From assembly GCF_001634625.1 (NCBI RefSeq), contig NZ_LRSE01000004.1, positions 62,001 to 126,000 of the forward strand: 64,000 nt of DNA. The letters run 5' to 3'. The notes beneath the pieces were generated by a model, which was given only the letters and a program-made list of their open reading frames with translations, searched no databases and was not told the origin of the DNA. The translations under genes were made by a program, and so were the position numbers. Of the stretch, positions 38,023 through 46,377 are shown piece by piece (within the stretch, counting starts at the first letter, position 1; every line of letters starts with the position of its first letter). The stretch comes from Croceicoccus bisphenolivorans. GTDB taxonomy: Bacteria > Pseudomonadota > Alphaproteobacteria > Sphingomonadales > Sphingomonadaceae.

Positions 38023-38600
38023 GCACTGGAAAACTGGGTGACAAAGGTGACACCCTGTCACCCCGCATGAACGGGCCGAACCGCGCAGGAATGCGGGGCC
38101 GGAAGACTCGCGACGTCAGGTGACACATTGCCCTTGCCACGGGGCCTGAAACGGACGGTTTGAAAGAGCCGTGCACATCGTGATGCCCGGCCATGGTGTA
38201 GGAAAATCATTTCGCCACCTAACGGCATTTTTCATGGCTTCGGCACCGGACTGCCGCAATCCCGCCCGATTCCATGGTTAACGCAAAGCTGCCCGAATTC
38301 CTGCCCTGGCAGATGAACGGCCTCATGCGTTTTGCAACGGTTCGTCGCACCCCGCGCTCCTGCCACCCCCGTTCCGGCCGGTTCGGGGGCCTGTGTTCAT
38401 GTATCAGCAAGGCGCTTCCCAACACCCATGACGGCGAGTTGGCGGACCGGTCTTGGAAACACAGTCACCGGCCTGCCGAACCATTTCAATGCGGGGCATT
38501 CATGCCCCTGCAGCCGGAGATGTCGCCATCGGGGGAGGCGGCTGCCTGAAATATCGCCATCCGGCGGTACCGGCTGTCTGCGACACGAAGGAGTAACCGA
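38023..38600. other. 578-base intergenic region with repeated GGTGACA elements
   Basis: No coding frame here looks real. At the left end GGTGACA occurs at 38037, 38046 and 38119, with the inverted copy TGTCACC at 38056. The copies at 38046 and 38056 form a perfect seven-base dyad around CCC. The right end carries AAGGAG before the ompA-like start. The middle holds nothing I can identify. The region must contain the OmpA promoter. Confidence 0.5.
38037..38125. repeat. GGTGACA direct and inverted repeats
   Basis: Three direct copies of GGTGACA (38037-38043, 38046-38052, 38119-38125) and one inverted copy (38056-38062). The spacing of nine bases between the first two copies is close to one helical turn, which would suit a DNA-binding protein. 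The role is unknown. Confidence 0.45.
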
Positions 38601-39479
38601 ATGAAGTTCATGTCGAAGAGCGCCGCGTCCATGGTGGCGATGGCCATGATGGCCGCACCCGTTGCCGGCAGCATTGCCCATGCGCAGGGCAGCCAGGACA
38701 ACGTCTATGCCACCGTTTACGGCCAGACCGGGATTCCGGCCGACGCCGTGTTCACCGATGGCCCCGACATCGACGGCGTGATCTCCGCCCGCAGCGGCGA
38801 CCGGATGATGGTGACGACGGAAGATGGCAACCGCACGGTCATCACCATTGACGACAATACGCAGATCAAGGCGACCGGCGGTTTCCTTGGCCTGAACAAA
38901 AGCACCCAGCCGGCAACGTCGCTGATGAACGGCATGCCCGTTTCGGTCGAGACGAAGATGTGGAACGGCAAGTACGTCGCCAGCAAGATCGACATGAAGT
39001 CGAAGGACCTGAAGATCGCGTCGATGATCCACAACGGCACCGACCAGCGCTTCACGTCCAACGAACAGGCGACCGAAGCGCTGAAGGGCCGCATGGGCGA
39101 CCTTGACCAGTACAACATCAAGGCCACGACGAACGTGAACTTCGCCGTGAACAAGTACGGCCTGACCGAAGAAGCCAAGGACGACCTGTGCGCCACCGCC
39201 AACACGGCCGAAGGCATGGACAATGCCCTGCTGCTCGTCGTCGGATATACCGATGCCGACGGTCCGCAGGAATATAACCAGATCCTGAGCGAAAAACGCG
39301 CGGCAAGCGTGGTGAACTACCTGCAGCAGGCCTGCGGCTGGAAGCCCTATCGCATGCTGACCCCGACCGGCATGGCCGAAGCCGATCCGGTTGCGGACAA
39401 CGAAAGCGAATACGGCAAGGCGCAGAACCGCCGCGTCGCGGTCAACGTCCTCGTCAGCAAGGCTGTCGACGGCCTGTAA
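38601..39479 (+). CDS. OmpA-family outer-membrane/peptidoglycan-linked protein
   Basis: This 292-residue protein has a signal peptide (cleavage near GSIAHAQG). An N-terminal domain of about 120 residues has OB-like beta character (DGVISARSGDRMMVTTEDGNRTVITIDDNTQIKATGG), and the C-terminal OmpA domain includes the peptidoglycan-binding ALLLVVGYTDADGPQEYNQILSEKRAASVVNYL and NRRVAVNVLV. There is no beta-barrel; it is probably a periplasmic stabiliser. AAGGAG lies seven bases before the ATG. Single gene with its own terminator; its position inside the alcohol-oxidation island may be fortuitous. Confidence 0.88.
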   Translation: MKFMSKSAASMVAMAMMAAPVAGSIAHAQGSQDNVYATVYGQTGIPADAVFTDGPDIDGVISARSGDRMMVTTEDGNRTVITIDDNTQIKATGGFLGLNKSTQPATSLMNGMPVSVETKMWNGKYVASKIDMKSKDLKIASMIHNGTDQRFTSNEQATEALKGRMGDLDQYNIKATTNVNFAVNKYGLTEEAKDDLCATANTAEGMDNALLLVVGYTDADGPQEYNQILSEKRAASVVNYLQQACGWKPYRMLTPTGMAEADPVADNESEYGKAQNRRVAVNVLVSKAVDGL

Positions 39480-39550
39480 GATCGGGCTTTGCAAGAAATG
39501 TTCGGGCCGGGGCAGCATCGCGCTGCTCCGGCACCGTTCTTGAGAGAAGG

Positions 39551-39578
39551 CGCGGGTTTTACGGCCCGCGTCTTTTTT
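39551..39578 (+). terminator. Intrinsic terminator of the OmpA-family gene
   Basis: CGCGGG (39551-39556), loop TTTTACGG and CCCGCG (39565-39570) are followed by TCTTTTTT. A second stem, CCGGGGCAGC with GCTGCTCCGG, lies 20 bases earlier (39507-39531). Confidence 0.85.
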
Positions 39579-39602
39579 CATGCATGGATCGGATAGGGGC
39601 GA

Positions 39603-40262
39603 TCAGTCGCTGAAACCGACGCGGTTGGCCAGGATCACGGCCTGCGTGCGGGAAAAGACGTTCATCTTCTGCAGGATGGCCGACACGTGGGCCTTCACCG
39701 TCGTCATCGAAACACTCAGTTCGTGGGCGATCTGCTTGTTGAGCAGGCCCGCGACGAGATAGCCCAGAACGATGCGTTGCTGCGGGGTCAGGCTGTCGAT
39801 CCGGTTGCGGATATCCTCGTCTTCCTTCAGCCGGGCATCGTCATCGGCATTCGTTTCGATGTCGGGCAGGTAGATTTCGCCCGACAGCACCTGGCACAGC
39901 GCATCGACGATGGCTTCGCGCTTCAGCGATTTCGGCACGAAGCCCGCTGCACCCGCGGCCAGCGCGTCGCGCATGATGACGGGATCGGTCACCCCGGTCA
40001 CCATCACCACGGGCGTACTGGGGAAATCGGCGCGAAGCTGTTTCAGGCCGGAAAGGCGGTTCACGTCGGGAATGTTGAGATCGAGCAGGACGAGATCGAC
40101 CTCGTCCGCCTTTTGCAGTTCGTCCAGCGCCTGTTCGAAACTGTCGGCCTCGATAATCTCGCAATTCGCGAAACTGACCTCGAGAATGGTGCGAAGCCCG
40201 TCGCGGACCAGCGAATGATCATCGACGATCAGGACGCGTTCGGGTGCCGGCACGTCGTTCAT
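39603..40262 (-). CDS. NarL/LuxR-type response regulator of the alcohol-oxidation island
   Basis: The 219-residue regulator has a receiver domain (VLIVDDHSLVRDGL, phospho-acceptor aspartate 61 in LVLLDLNIPD, switch lysine in GFVPKSL) and a C-terminal LuxR helix-turn-helix (about 150-215: LTPQQRIVLGYLVAGLLNKQIAHELSVSMTTVKAHVSAI). It resembles ExaE and AgmR/ErbR, which switch on quinoprotein ethanol oxidation in Pseudomonas. The start MNDVPAPE at 40262 was preferred to the longer frame. It is encoded directly downstream of the alcohol dehydrogenase and is the best candidate to bind the seven-copy motif of this island. Confidence 0.9.
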   Translation of the reverse strand: MNDVPAPERVLIVDDHSLVRDGLRTILEVSFANCEIIEADSFEQALDELQKADEVDLVLLDLNIPDVNRLSGLKQLRADFPSTPVVMVTGVTDPVIMRDALAAGAAGFVPKSLKREAIVDALCQVLSGEIYLPDIETNADDDARLKEDEDIRNRIDSLTPQQRIVLGYLVAGLLNKQIAHELSVSMTTVKAHVSAILQKMNVFSRTQAVILANRVGFSD

Positions 40263-40306
40263 GCTCGTTCTCGCCAAGGCAGTTGTCAGCATATGCATAG
40301 CTGGTT

Positions 40307-40362
40307 GGTGGCGGCCCGTCACGTTCCGGGGAACGTATGGGGAAAATGCGTGACGGGCCACC
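40307..40362. terminator. Large hairpin at the 3' end of the alcohol dehydrogenase transcript
   Basis: GGTGG and CCCGTCACG (40307-40323) pair with CGTGACGGG and CCACC (40349-40362), enclosing a smaller CGTTCC-GG-GGAACG hairpin. It lies between the dehydrogenase stop and the response-regulator start. No T-run follows on the minus strand, so it may attenuate or stabilise rather than terminate fully. Confidence 0.5.
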
Positions 40363-40371
40363 ACGGTACTC

Positions 40372-42126
40372 TTATTCGCTGTAGAGCTTGAACACCCAGA
40401 GCGATCCGCCCTGGCTGATTTCCTTGAAGGTCTTCGCGACCTCCCCGCCCCACAGCGGAACCGCGCCGCCCCAGCCGGACATGACCGCGACGTACTGTTC
40501 GCCGCCGTCTTCCCATGTCACGGGTGAGCCGACGACGCCCGAACCGGTCTGGAACTTCCAAAGCTCCTGCCCCGTCTTGGCATCGAAGGCCTTCAGGTAG
40601 CCTTCGGGCGTGCCGGTGAAGACGAGATTGCCGCCCGTCGTCAGCACGCCGCCCCACAGCGGGGCCGCGTTCTTGTATTCCCAGACGATCTTGCCGGTCT
40701 TGGGGTCCATCGCGCGCAGGGCGCCGATGTGATCGTCGGCGATGGGCTTGATGGTGAAGCCAGCGCCCAGATAGGCCGCGCCCTTCTTGTAAGCGATGGG
40801 CTCGTTCCAGATGTCCATGCCCCAGTCGTTGGAGGGCACGTAGAACAGGCCGGTATCCTGGCTATAGGCCATCGGCATCCAGTTCTTGCCGCCAAGGAAC
40901 GACGGGCTGGCAAAGACGGTCGAGCCCTTGCCCGCCGCTTCGGGAGCGCCCGGACGGTTCGCCGCGACATAGTTGGGGCGGCCCGTCTTGGGATTGATCC
41001 CGTCGGCCCATGTCGTCTGCATGACGAACTTGTGCGCGCCGATGAACTTCCCGTTCGTGCGGTCAAGCACGTAGAAGTAGCCGTTGCGGTCGGCCTTGGC
41101 GCCCAACTGCATCTTCTTGCCCTTGATCGTGGCATCGAAGGGAATGAACTCGTTCACGCCGTCGAAGTCCCAGCCGTCGTGCGGAGTGGTCTGGTAGTGC
41201 CACTTGATCTGGCCGGTATCGGCATCGATCGCCACGGTGGAGCTGGTATAGAGGTTGTCGCCGGGGCGCAGGTGGCTGTTCCACGGCGCCGGGTTGCCGG
41301 TGCCGAAATAGACGAGGTTGGTGCCCGGATCGTACGTGCCGCCAAGCCATGTCGCGCCGCCGCCGGTCTTCCACAGGTCGCCCTGCCAGGTGGCGTTGGT
41401 CTTGCCGGTGATGCCGTTGTCGGCCCCGCGCAGCGTGCCCATGTGGCCTTCGATGGTCGGTCGGTTCCAGATCAGTTCGCCGGTGTTGACGTCGCGGGCC
41501 TGCACGGCGCCGACAATGCCGAATTCACCGCCCGAGTTGCCGGTGATGACCATGTCCTTGACGATGATCGGAGCGGCGGTGGCGGAATAGCCGGCCTTGT
41601 AGTCGCCGATTTCCTTGTTCCACACGACTTTGCCGGTTTCGCGGTTGAGCGCGACGAGATGCGCGTCCAGCGTGGCGAAGATGATCTTGTCGCCGTGGAT
41701 CGCCGCGCCGCGGTTGACCACGTCGCAGCAGGGCATGATGCCATCGGGCAGGCGGGCGTTGTATTCCCACTTTTTCTCGCCGGTCTTCGCATCGAATGCG
41801 AAGAGGCGGGAGTACGAGCCGGTGACATAGATCGTACCGTCGTAAACGATCGGCTGCGCTTCCTGTCCGCGCTGCTTTTCCCCGCCGAGCGATGCCGCAT
41901 AGACGGGCACCAGCCGCTTGACGGTCTGCGTGTTCACCTTGTCCAGCTTCGAATAACGCTGCTGCCACGGGCCCATGCCGTAGGACAGCACGTCGCCGGT
42001 GGATTCCGCGTCGTTCATGATGTCGGCCATCGATGGACCGGTATGGTTGTCCGCCTGCGCGGGCATGCCCATGGTTGCGCACGAAGCCGCGAGCGTCACG
42101 GCCAGAGTTTTGAAACGCCCCTTCAT
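40372..42126 (-). CDS. PQQ-dependent alcohol dehydrogenase with lanthanide-type active site
   Basis: The 584-residue periplasmic quinoprotein oxidises primary alcohols and passes electrons to cytochrome c. Signal peptide [25 protein letters not shown]. The eight-bladed propeller carries the vicinal cysteines 133-134 in MPCCDVV, metal ligand glutamate 201 in GGEFGIVG, asparagine 278 in [10 protein letters not shown] and catalytic aspartate 320 in GWDFDGVNE. Aspartate 322, two residues on, is the feature that marks lanthanide-dependent enzymes (XoxF, PedH); calcium enzymes have a small residue there. Transcribed after the XoxJ-like and cytochrome c-550 genes, though it also has its own motif-bearing upstream region. 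Confidence 0.93.
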   Translation of the reverse strand: MKGRFKTLAVTLAASCATMGMPAQADNHTGPSMADIMNDAESTGDVLSYGMGPWQQRYSKLDKVNTQTVKRLVPVYAASLGGEKQRGQEAQPIVYDGTIYVTGSYSRLFAFDAKTGEKKWEYNARLPDGIMPCCDVVNRGAAIHGDKIIFATLDAHLVALNRETGKVVWNKEIGDYKAGYSATAAPIIVKDMVITGNSGGEFGIVGAVQARDVNTGELIWNRPTIEGHMGTLRGADNGITGKTNATWQGDLWKTGGGATWLGGTYDPGTNLVYFGTGNPAPWNSHLRPGDNLYTSSTVAIDADTGQIKWHYQTTPHDGWDFDGVNEFIPFDATIKGKKMQLGAKADRNGYFYVLDRTNGKFIGAHKFVMQTTWADGINPKTGRPNYVAANRPGAPEAAGKGSTVFASPSFLGGKNWMPMAYSQDTGLFYVPSNDWGMDIWNEPIAYKKGAAYLGAGFTIKPIADDHIGALRAMDPKTGKIVWEYKNAAPLWGGVLTTGGNLVFTGTPEGYLKAFDAKTGQELWKFQTGSGVVGSPVTWEDGGEQYVAVMSGWGGAVPLWGGEVAKTFKEISQGGSLWVFKLYSE

Positions 42127-42228
42127 CCTTCCCTCCTTCGTCAGACCGAAGTCATTATCGCGAACGCGGATTGCGCCCGTTTTTCCGTTGGTAATGCACC
42201 GAGAGTAGGCCGACCCCCGCAACCGGCA

Positions 42229-42243
42229 ATTGCACCTTAGAAC
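42229..42243 (-). promoter_or_regulatory. Quinoprotein-island motif, site 2 (alcohol dehydrogenase)
   Basis: On the minus strand GTTCTAAGGTGCAAT, ending 102 bases before the dehydrogenase start. It lies in the 136-base gap between the XoxJ-like and dehydrogenase genes, so the dehydrogenase probably has its own promoter. Confidence 0.55.
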
Positions 42244-42262
42244 GAGGAACGTTGCTGCCTGA

Positions 42263-43135
42263 TCACCCCGCCGGCGCAACGGCGGCAGCCGGGCGCCATT
42301 GCACGCCATGCTGCGCAAAAATCTGCGCCATGCGCCCGTCGGCCATCATCGCGTCCATCTCTTCCTCGATGGCAAAACCGAGGGAACGGCTCTTTTCGTC
42401 CACCGCGATGCCCACGTCCCAGCCGGGCGACAGCATCGCGGGCAGTGGTCCCTTGCGCCGCTTGCCGGCATCGCCGGGCGCGTTGGCCAGTGCCGCCTCG
42501 ATCTGCGCGTCGGTGGCGACGGCAAGGTCCGCTTCGCCCGACTTCACCGCCGCGACCGCATCGTATCCGGTTGTGTAATGGGTAACGCTGGGCCGCAGGA
42601 TGCCGCCGAAATTCCCGATAAGGTAGAAATCGGGAATCGAATCGATCTCGGCCGCCAGCTTCTTGCCGCGAAACTCTGTCGGCACGCCCTCGCACGCGCT
42701 CATCCCGTCGCCGCAGGCCGCGCCGAAGCCTTCGCGGTAATAGGGGGCAAGAATTGCAACCTGGTCTTGCTGCGCAGCAAAATCGCGGTCGAACGGCACG
42801 TGAAACATCACGTCGCACTTGCGGAAACCGAGCAGTCCGCCGCGCCAGACGACGTTGCGCAGGTCGTCCGAAACTTCCTCGTCGGCGGGGAACAGCGCAA
42901 GGTCGGTCCTCACGCCGAATTTTTCGGCCACCGCGCGGGCGATATCGGCATCGATGCCGTGCACCTTGCCGCCTTCTTCCCACGACCATGGCCGGTTGTT
43001 GTCGTAAAGGCCAACGCGCAGCACGCCCAGTTCGCGCACGTTGGCAAGCGGCGCGGCGGAAGGGAAACGTGGCAGGGCCAGCGCTCCCGCCGATGCTGCG
43101 AGACCGCCGATGAAGGCCCTGCGCCCGTAAGCCAT
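42263..43135 (-). CDS. Quinoprotein-associated periplasmic binding protein (XoxJ-like)
   Basis: This 290-residue protein of the bacterial solute-binding family 3 has a twin-arginine type signal ([22 protein letters not shown]), [34 protein letters not shown] and a [22 protein letters not shown] segment. Relatives always accompany quinoprotein dehydrogenases and no ABC permease is present, which points to a role in dehydrogenase maturation or cofactor handling, as proposed for XoxJ/MxaJ. It starts four bases after the cytochrome c-550 stop and clearly shares its transcript. Confidence 0.88.
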   Translation of the reverse strand: MAYGRRAFIGGLAASAGALALPRFPSAAPLANVRELGVLRVGLYDNNRPWSWEEGGKVHGIDADIARAVAEKFGVRTDLALFPADEEVSDDLRNVVWRGGLLGFRKCDVMFHVPFDRDFAAQQDQVAILAPYYREGFGAACGDGMSACEGVPTEFRGKKLAAEIDSIPDFYLIGNFGGILRPSVTHYTTGYDAVAAVKSGEADLAVATDAQIEAALANAPGDAGKRRKGPLPAMLSPGWDVGIAVDEKSRSLGFAIEEEMDAMMADGRMAQIFAQHGVQWRPAAAVAPAG

Positions 43136-43139
43136 CGGC

Positions 43140-43574
43140 CTATTCGTCCGTGTACTGCGTTTCGAGCCAGCTGCGGATTGCCCAGCCAGCCTTCTGGCCA
43201 AGCACTTCGCCGAACGGCGGCATATAGACCTTGCCGTCGTGACTCGATCCATGCTGGTAACGCTCGATGAACCATTCATCGCCTGACTGGCCGAGTTCGA
43301 GGTAGCGCAGGTCCGGCGCTATGCCGCCCGAAATGGCCTGAAGCCCGTGGCAGCGTGCGCAGTTCTGGTTGTACGCGGAAGCGCCGATCTCGATCGCCTT
43401 CTCGTTACCGGAATAGGGGTTTTGCTCCAGCCATTCTTCCCCGACGTCGGGGAGGGCAGAGGTGTCGACGGCCTGGGGAGTCACGTCGCCGTGTGCCATG
43501 AGCTGGGTGGTTGCAAGCCCGGCAAGGGCCATCGCGCTGGCGGCAAGCGCCAGCCTGCTGGTCAGTTTCGACAT
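43140..43574 (-). CDS. Cytochrome c-550 (PedF/ExaB/XoxG-like)
   Basis: This 144-residue periplasmic cytochrome has a signal peptide (MSKLTSRLALAASAMALAGLATTQLMAHG), the haem motif CARCH and the axial methionine in VYMPPFGE. It is the likely electron acceptor of the PQQ dehydrogenase. First gene of the leftward cytochrome, XoxJ-like, dehydrogenase run, matching the xoxG-xoxJ-xoxF gene set. A copy of the island motif lies 93 bases upstream of its start. Confidence 0.92.
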   Translation of the reverse strand: MSKLTSRLALAASAMALAGLATTQLMAHGDVTPQAVDTSALPDVGEEWLEQNPYSGNEKAIEIGASAYNQNCARCHGLQAISGGIAPDLRYLELGQSGDEWFIERYQHGSSHDGKVYMPPFGEVLGQKAGWAIRSWLETQYTDE

Positions 43575-43667
43575 ATCAGTGCATCCTCATCTACGACCCA
43601 GGGGGCCAGCATTCCAACAAGCCCCCTTGCTTGCCTTCATAGATAGCGACCGATGCTGCGCGGACCC

Positions 43668-43682
43668 ATTGAACCTTGGTAC
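43668..43682 (-). promoter_or_regulatory. Quinoprotein-island motif, site 3 (cytochrome c-550)
   Basis: On the minus strand GTACCAAGGTTCAAT, in the divergent gap between the cytochrome and beta-propeller genes. It points toward the cytochrome. Confidence 0.6.
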
Positions 43683-43721
43683 AATATTGCCGCTGGCAAG
43701 GGCGCAGGTAGACCTAGACCC

Positions 43722-44696
43722 ATGAAAAACCGTCATCTCCTTGCCTCTGCGGCAATCGCGTTTGGCCTGCTGCTTGCGCCCGCGGCGCATGGGGCGACGG
43801 CCTATGTCAGCAACGAACGGTCGAACGATGTTACGGTCGTCGATCTCGACACGCGGCAGGTGATCGCGACATGGGATGTGGGCCGGCGGCCGCGCGGCAT
43901 CACGCTGACGCGCGATGGCAAATACGTGCTGATCTGCGCCAGCCTGGACAACGCGGTCGAGATTCGCGACGCGAAAACCGGCGCGCTGGTCGCGACGCTG
44001 CCGTCGGGCAACGATCCCGAACAGTTCTTCGTCTCTCAGGACGGGACGCTCTTGTTCATCGCCAACGAGGACGATGCCGCGACAACTGCGGTTAACCTCG
44101 AAACCCGGCGCGTCGCATGGCAAGTCGAAGTGGGCGAAGAGCCGGAAGGCATCGCGCAAAGCCCCGACGGCAAGTGGCTGTTGGTGACGAGCGAGGAGGA
44201 CAATACCGTCGCCTGGATCGACCTTGCCACGCGCGAGGTGGTGGAAGAGATGGAGACGGATTATCGCCCCCGCCATGTCGAGTTCACGCCCGACGGTTCG
44301 CAAGTTTGGATCGCTGCGGAAGTGGCGGGCACGGTCCACGTCGTCGACGTCGCGAGCCGCGAGATCGTGGAGACGCTATCCTTCGCGCCGCCCGGGGCCC
44401 CTGCCTATAAAGTGCTGCCTTGCGGCATCCGCTTTACATCCGACGGGAAGACGGCGGTGATCGCGCTGGGCCGGTCGGACAATATCGCCGTGGTCGATGT
44501 GCCTTCGCGCAAGGTGCGCGGCTATGTCGCCAGCCGGGGGCGGCCATGGCACCTTGCCATTACAGACGATGACAGCACCGCGATCGTGGCCAACGGTACG
44601 GATGATGAAATCGCCTTCGTCGACATTGCCACGATGAAAGTCACCGGCAAGGTGCCCGGCGGCAAGGGGCCCTGGGGCGTCGCCATCGCACATTGA
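43722..44696 (+). CDS. PQQ-catabolism-associated beta-propeller protein
   Basis: This 324-residue exported protein (signal MKNRHLLASAAIAFGLLLAPAAHG) is made of YVTN-type beta-propeller blades: AYVSNERSNDVTVVDLDTRQ, GKYVLICASLDNAVEIRDAKTG, GKWLLVTSEEDNTVAWID. Proteins of this kind accompany quinoprotein alcohol oxidation, often near ABC exporters; the biochemical role is not established. The start at 43722 was chosen over 43653 because it begins the signal peptide. Divergent from the cytochrome c-550 operon. Confidence 0.87.
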   Translation: MKNRHLLASAAIAFGLLLAPAAHGATAYVSNERSNDVTVVDLDTRQVIATWDVGRRPRGITLTRDGKYVLICASLDNAVEIRDAKTGALVATLPSGNDPEQFFVSQDGTLLFIANEDDAATTAVNLETRRVAWQVEVGEEPEGIAQSPDGKWLLVTSEEDNTVAWIDLATREVVEEMETDYRPRHVEFTPDGSQVWIAAEVAGTVHVVDVASREIVETLSFAPPGAPAYKVLPCGIRFTSDGKTAVIALGRSDNIAVVDVPSRKVRGYVASRGRPWHLAITDDDSTAIVANGTDDEIAFVDIATMKVTGKVPGGKGPWGVAIAH

Positions 44697-44753
44697 TTCC
44701 GTGGCCATGTTGCGCCTCGTGCTGCGCAACATGGCGGGTCCGGCGGCGGCATT

Positions 44754-44782
44754 GGCCCAAAGTACGAGAACCAAAGTCCAAT
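44754..44782 (+). promoter_or_regulatory. Quinoprotein-island motif, site 4 (porin), with an adjoining half-match
   Basis: GAACCAAAGTCCAAT at 44768-44782 points toward the porin, ending 88 bases before its start. A weaker copy, GGCCCAAAGTACGAG, abuts it at 44754-44768, giving a tandem arrangement with a 14-base step. Confidence 0.6.
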
Positions 44783-44870
44783 ATCCGCAAACGTTGGTGC
44801 GCAGCATCCTTTCCCGCAGTCGCCAGAGGATCGAACCCGGCGACGACAAAAGAAAGGAAGGGGGAGACCG

Positions 44871-46271
44871 ATGATCTCCAGGATCATGTTGCGCGGCGCG
44901 ACCGCTGCCATTGCCATTGCCTTGACGACAGCGCCCGCCTACGCGGGGTCGAGCGAGAGCCTGTTGAAGCGGCTTCACGAAAAAGGCATCCTGACGGACG
45001 AGGAATATCAGGCCCTGCTGGCCGAGGAAGCGAAGGAAGCGGTGGCCACGCCCGCGCCTGCACAGGCAGCGGTTCCCGCCAGTTTCGACCCCGACAAGAT
45101 GGTGAAGATGACCGATAGCGGCATCGGCCTGCAGGTCGGCCCGGCCACCATCAGGTTTTCCGGTTCCGTCAACGGCTTCTACGTTCACGACGATCCGCAG
45201 ACGCCGGGTGCGAACACCGACGTCGCCGGCGGCATCGTCAACGTCGCCGACACCGGATCGAGCGCGATCCGCAACGGCCTTCTGCCCGGCTTCCTCGTGG
45301 TCAACGTGTCCACGCAGCAGGCCGGATGGGATGTCGGCGCGACATTCGGCATGTATCCCGGCATCAACTCGAACTCGTGGGTCGGGCTTGGCGCGAACAG
45401 CCCCGGCCAGCCCAAGGGCCTGACGACGGCGGGCATCGATTTCCGCCAGACCTTCATGACCTTCGGGCGCAAGGGCGTGGGCACGTTCAAGATCGGCCGC
45501 GACATCGGCCTGTTCGGTTCCGACGCGATCCTGAACGACATCACCTTGCTGTCCAGCGGCCCTACCGGCGGCAACGTTGCGCCGTCGAACACCACGCTGG
45601 GCCGCATCGGTTCGGGCTATATCTACACCGACTTCCAGCCGCAGATCACCTATACCACGCCCAGCTTCGGCGGGGTGCAGGCAAGTGTTGGCGTGTTCCA
45701 GCCGCTGACGTCGCTGACGCTGGGCGTTACCGAAACGCAGAAGGCCCCCGGCTTTCAGGGCAAGATCACGTATGACGGCAGCTTCGGCGGGGTGACGACG
45801 CACCTGTGGACCAGCGCGATCAGCCAGAAGCATGACATGGTGACCGGCGATTCCTACACCGGCAAGGGCATCGACGCGGGCGCCAAGCTCTCTGTCGGGC
45901 CGCTGACCGCCGTCGGCTACTGGTACACCGCCAGCGGCCTTGGCACGACGGCACTGGGCCTGCTGGATGCCGACAGTTCGGGCAATACCCGCGACAGCGA
46001 CGGTTTCTACCTGCAGGCGATGGCGACCTTCGGCAAGATCTCGGTTGGCGGCAGCTATGGCGAAAGCCGGCTGGACTTTGCCAACGATGCCGATGCGGTG
46101 GCGATCCCCAACCTTGTCGACACCAATTCCAGCTGGGTCGGGCAGGTTCGTTACGGCCTGACGCCGTGGGTGACGCTGATCGGCGAATACATCCGCACGA
46201 AATCCGAAGCGCATGACGACAACAAGGCCGAAAGCGATGCGATCGCCCTTGGGGGTATCATGTTCTTCTGA
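44871..46271 (+). CDS. Outer-membrane porin of the alcohol-oxidation island
   Basis: This 466-residue protein has a signal peptide (MISRIMLRGATAAIAIALTTAPAYAG), a short helical segment at the mature N-terminus (SLLKRLHEKGILTDEEYQALLAEE) and a long run of alternating beta strands ending in an aromatic (GGIMFF), as in 16- or 18-stranded porins. The repeated strand patterns (GTFKIGRDIGLFGSDAI, FGKISVGGSYGESRLDF) fit sphingomonad and Pseudomonas porins. Presumably it admits alcohol substrate or metal. It is preceded by the island motif. Confidence 0.85.
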   Translation: MISRIMLRGATAAIAIALTTAPAYAGSSESLLKRLHEKGILTDEEYQALLAEEAKEAVATPAPAQAAVPASFDPDKMVKMTDSGIGLQVGPATIRFSGSVNGFYVHDDPQTPGANTDVAGGIVNVADTGSSAIRNGLLPGFLVVNVSTQQAGWDVGATFGMYPGINSNSWVGLGANSPGQPKGLTTAGIDFRQTFMTFGRKGVGTFKIGRDIGLFGSDAILNDITLLSSGPTGGNVAPSNTTLGRIGSGYIYTDFQPQITYTTPSFGGVQASVGVFQPLTSLTLGVTETQKAPGFQGKITYDGSFGGVTTHLWTSAISQKHDMVTGDSYTGKGIDAGAKLSVGPLTAVGYWYTASGLGTTALGLLDADSSGNTRDSDGFYLQAMATFGKISVGGSYGESRLDFANDADAVAIPNLVDTNSSWVGQVRYGLTPWVTLIGEYIRTKSEAHDDNKAESDAIALGGIMFF

Positions 46272-46307
46272 CGTTTCCCCAGAGGATTACATCCTCTATC
46301 CCCACGT

Positions 46308-46334
46308 CGGCGGCCACGGTCAGCGTGGCCGCCG
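46308..46334 (+). terminator. Hairpin between porin and TonB-receptor genes
   Basis: A perfect 11-base-pair stem, CGGCGGCCACG with CGTGGCCGCCG, has a five-base loop and is followed by AATGTGTTT. It probably terminates or reduces read-through from the porin into the receptor gene 43 bases later. A smaller AGAGGA/TCCTCT hairpin lies just before it. Confidence 0.6.
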
Positions 46335-46377
46335 AATGTGTTTCCGGAACACCAGAACAAGACAAGCAGGGATGATG

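Noticed and set aside
44376-46214. 612-codon minus-strand frame opposite the porin
   Set aside because: It is an antisense shadow; the porin has a signal peptide, beta-strand pattern and terminal aromatic, and the shadow has none of these.
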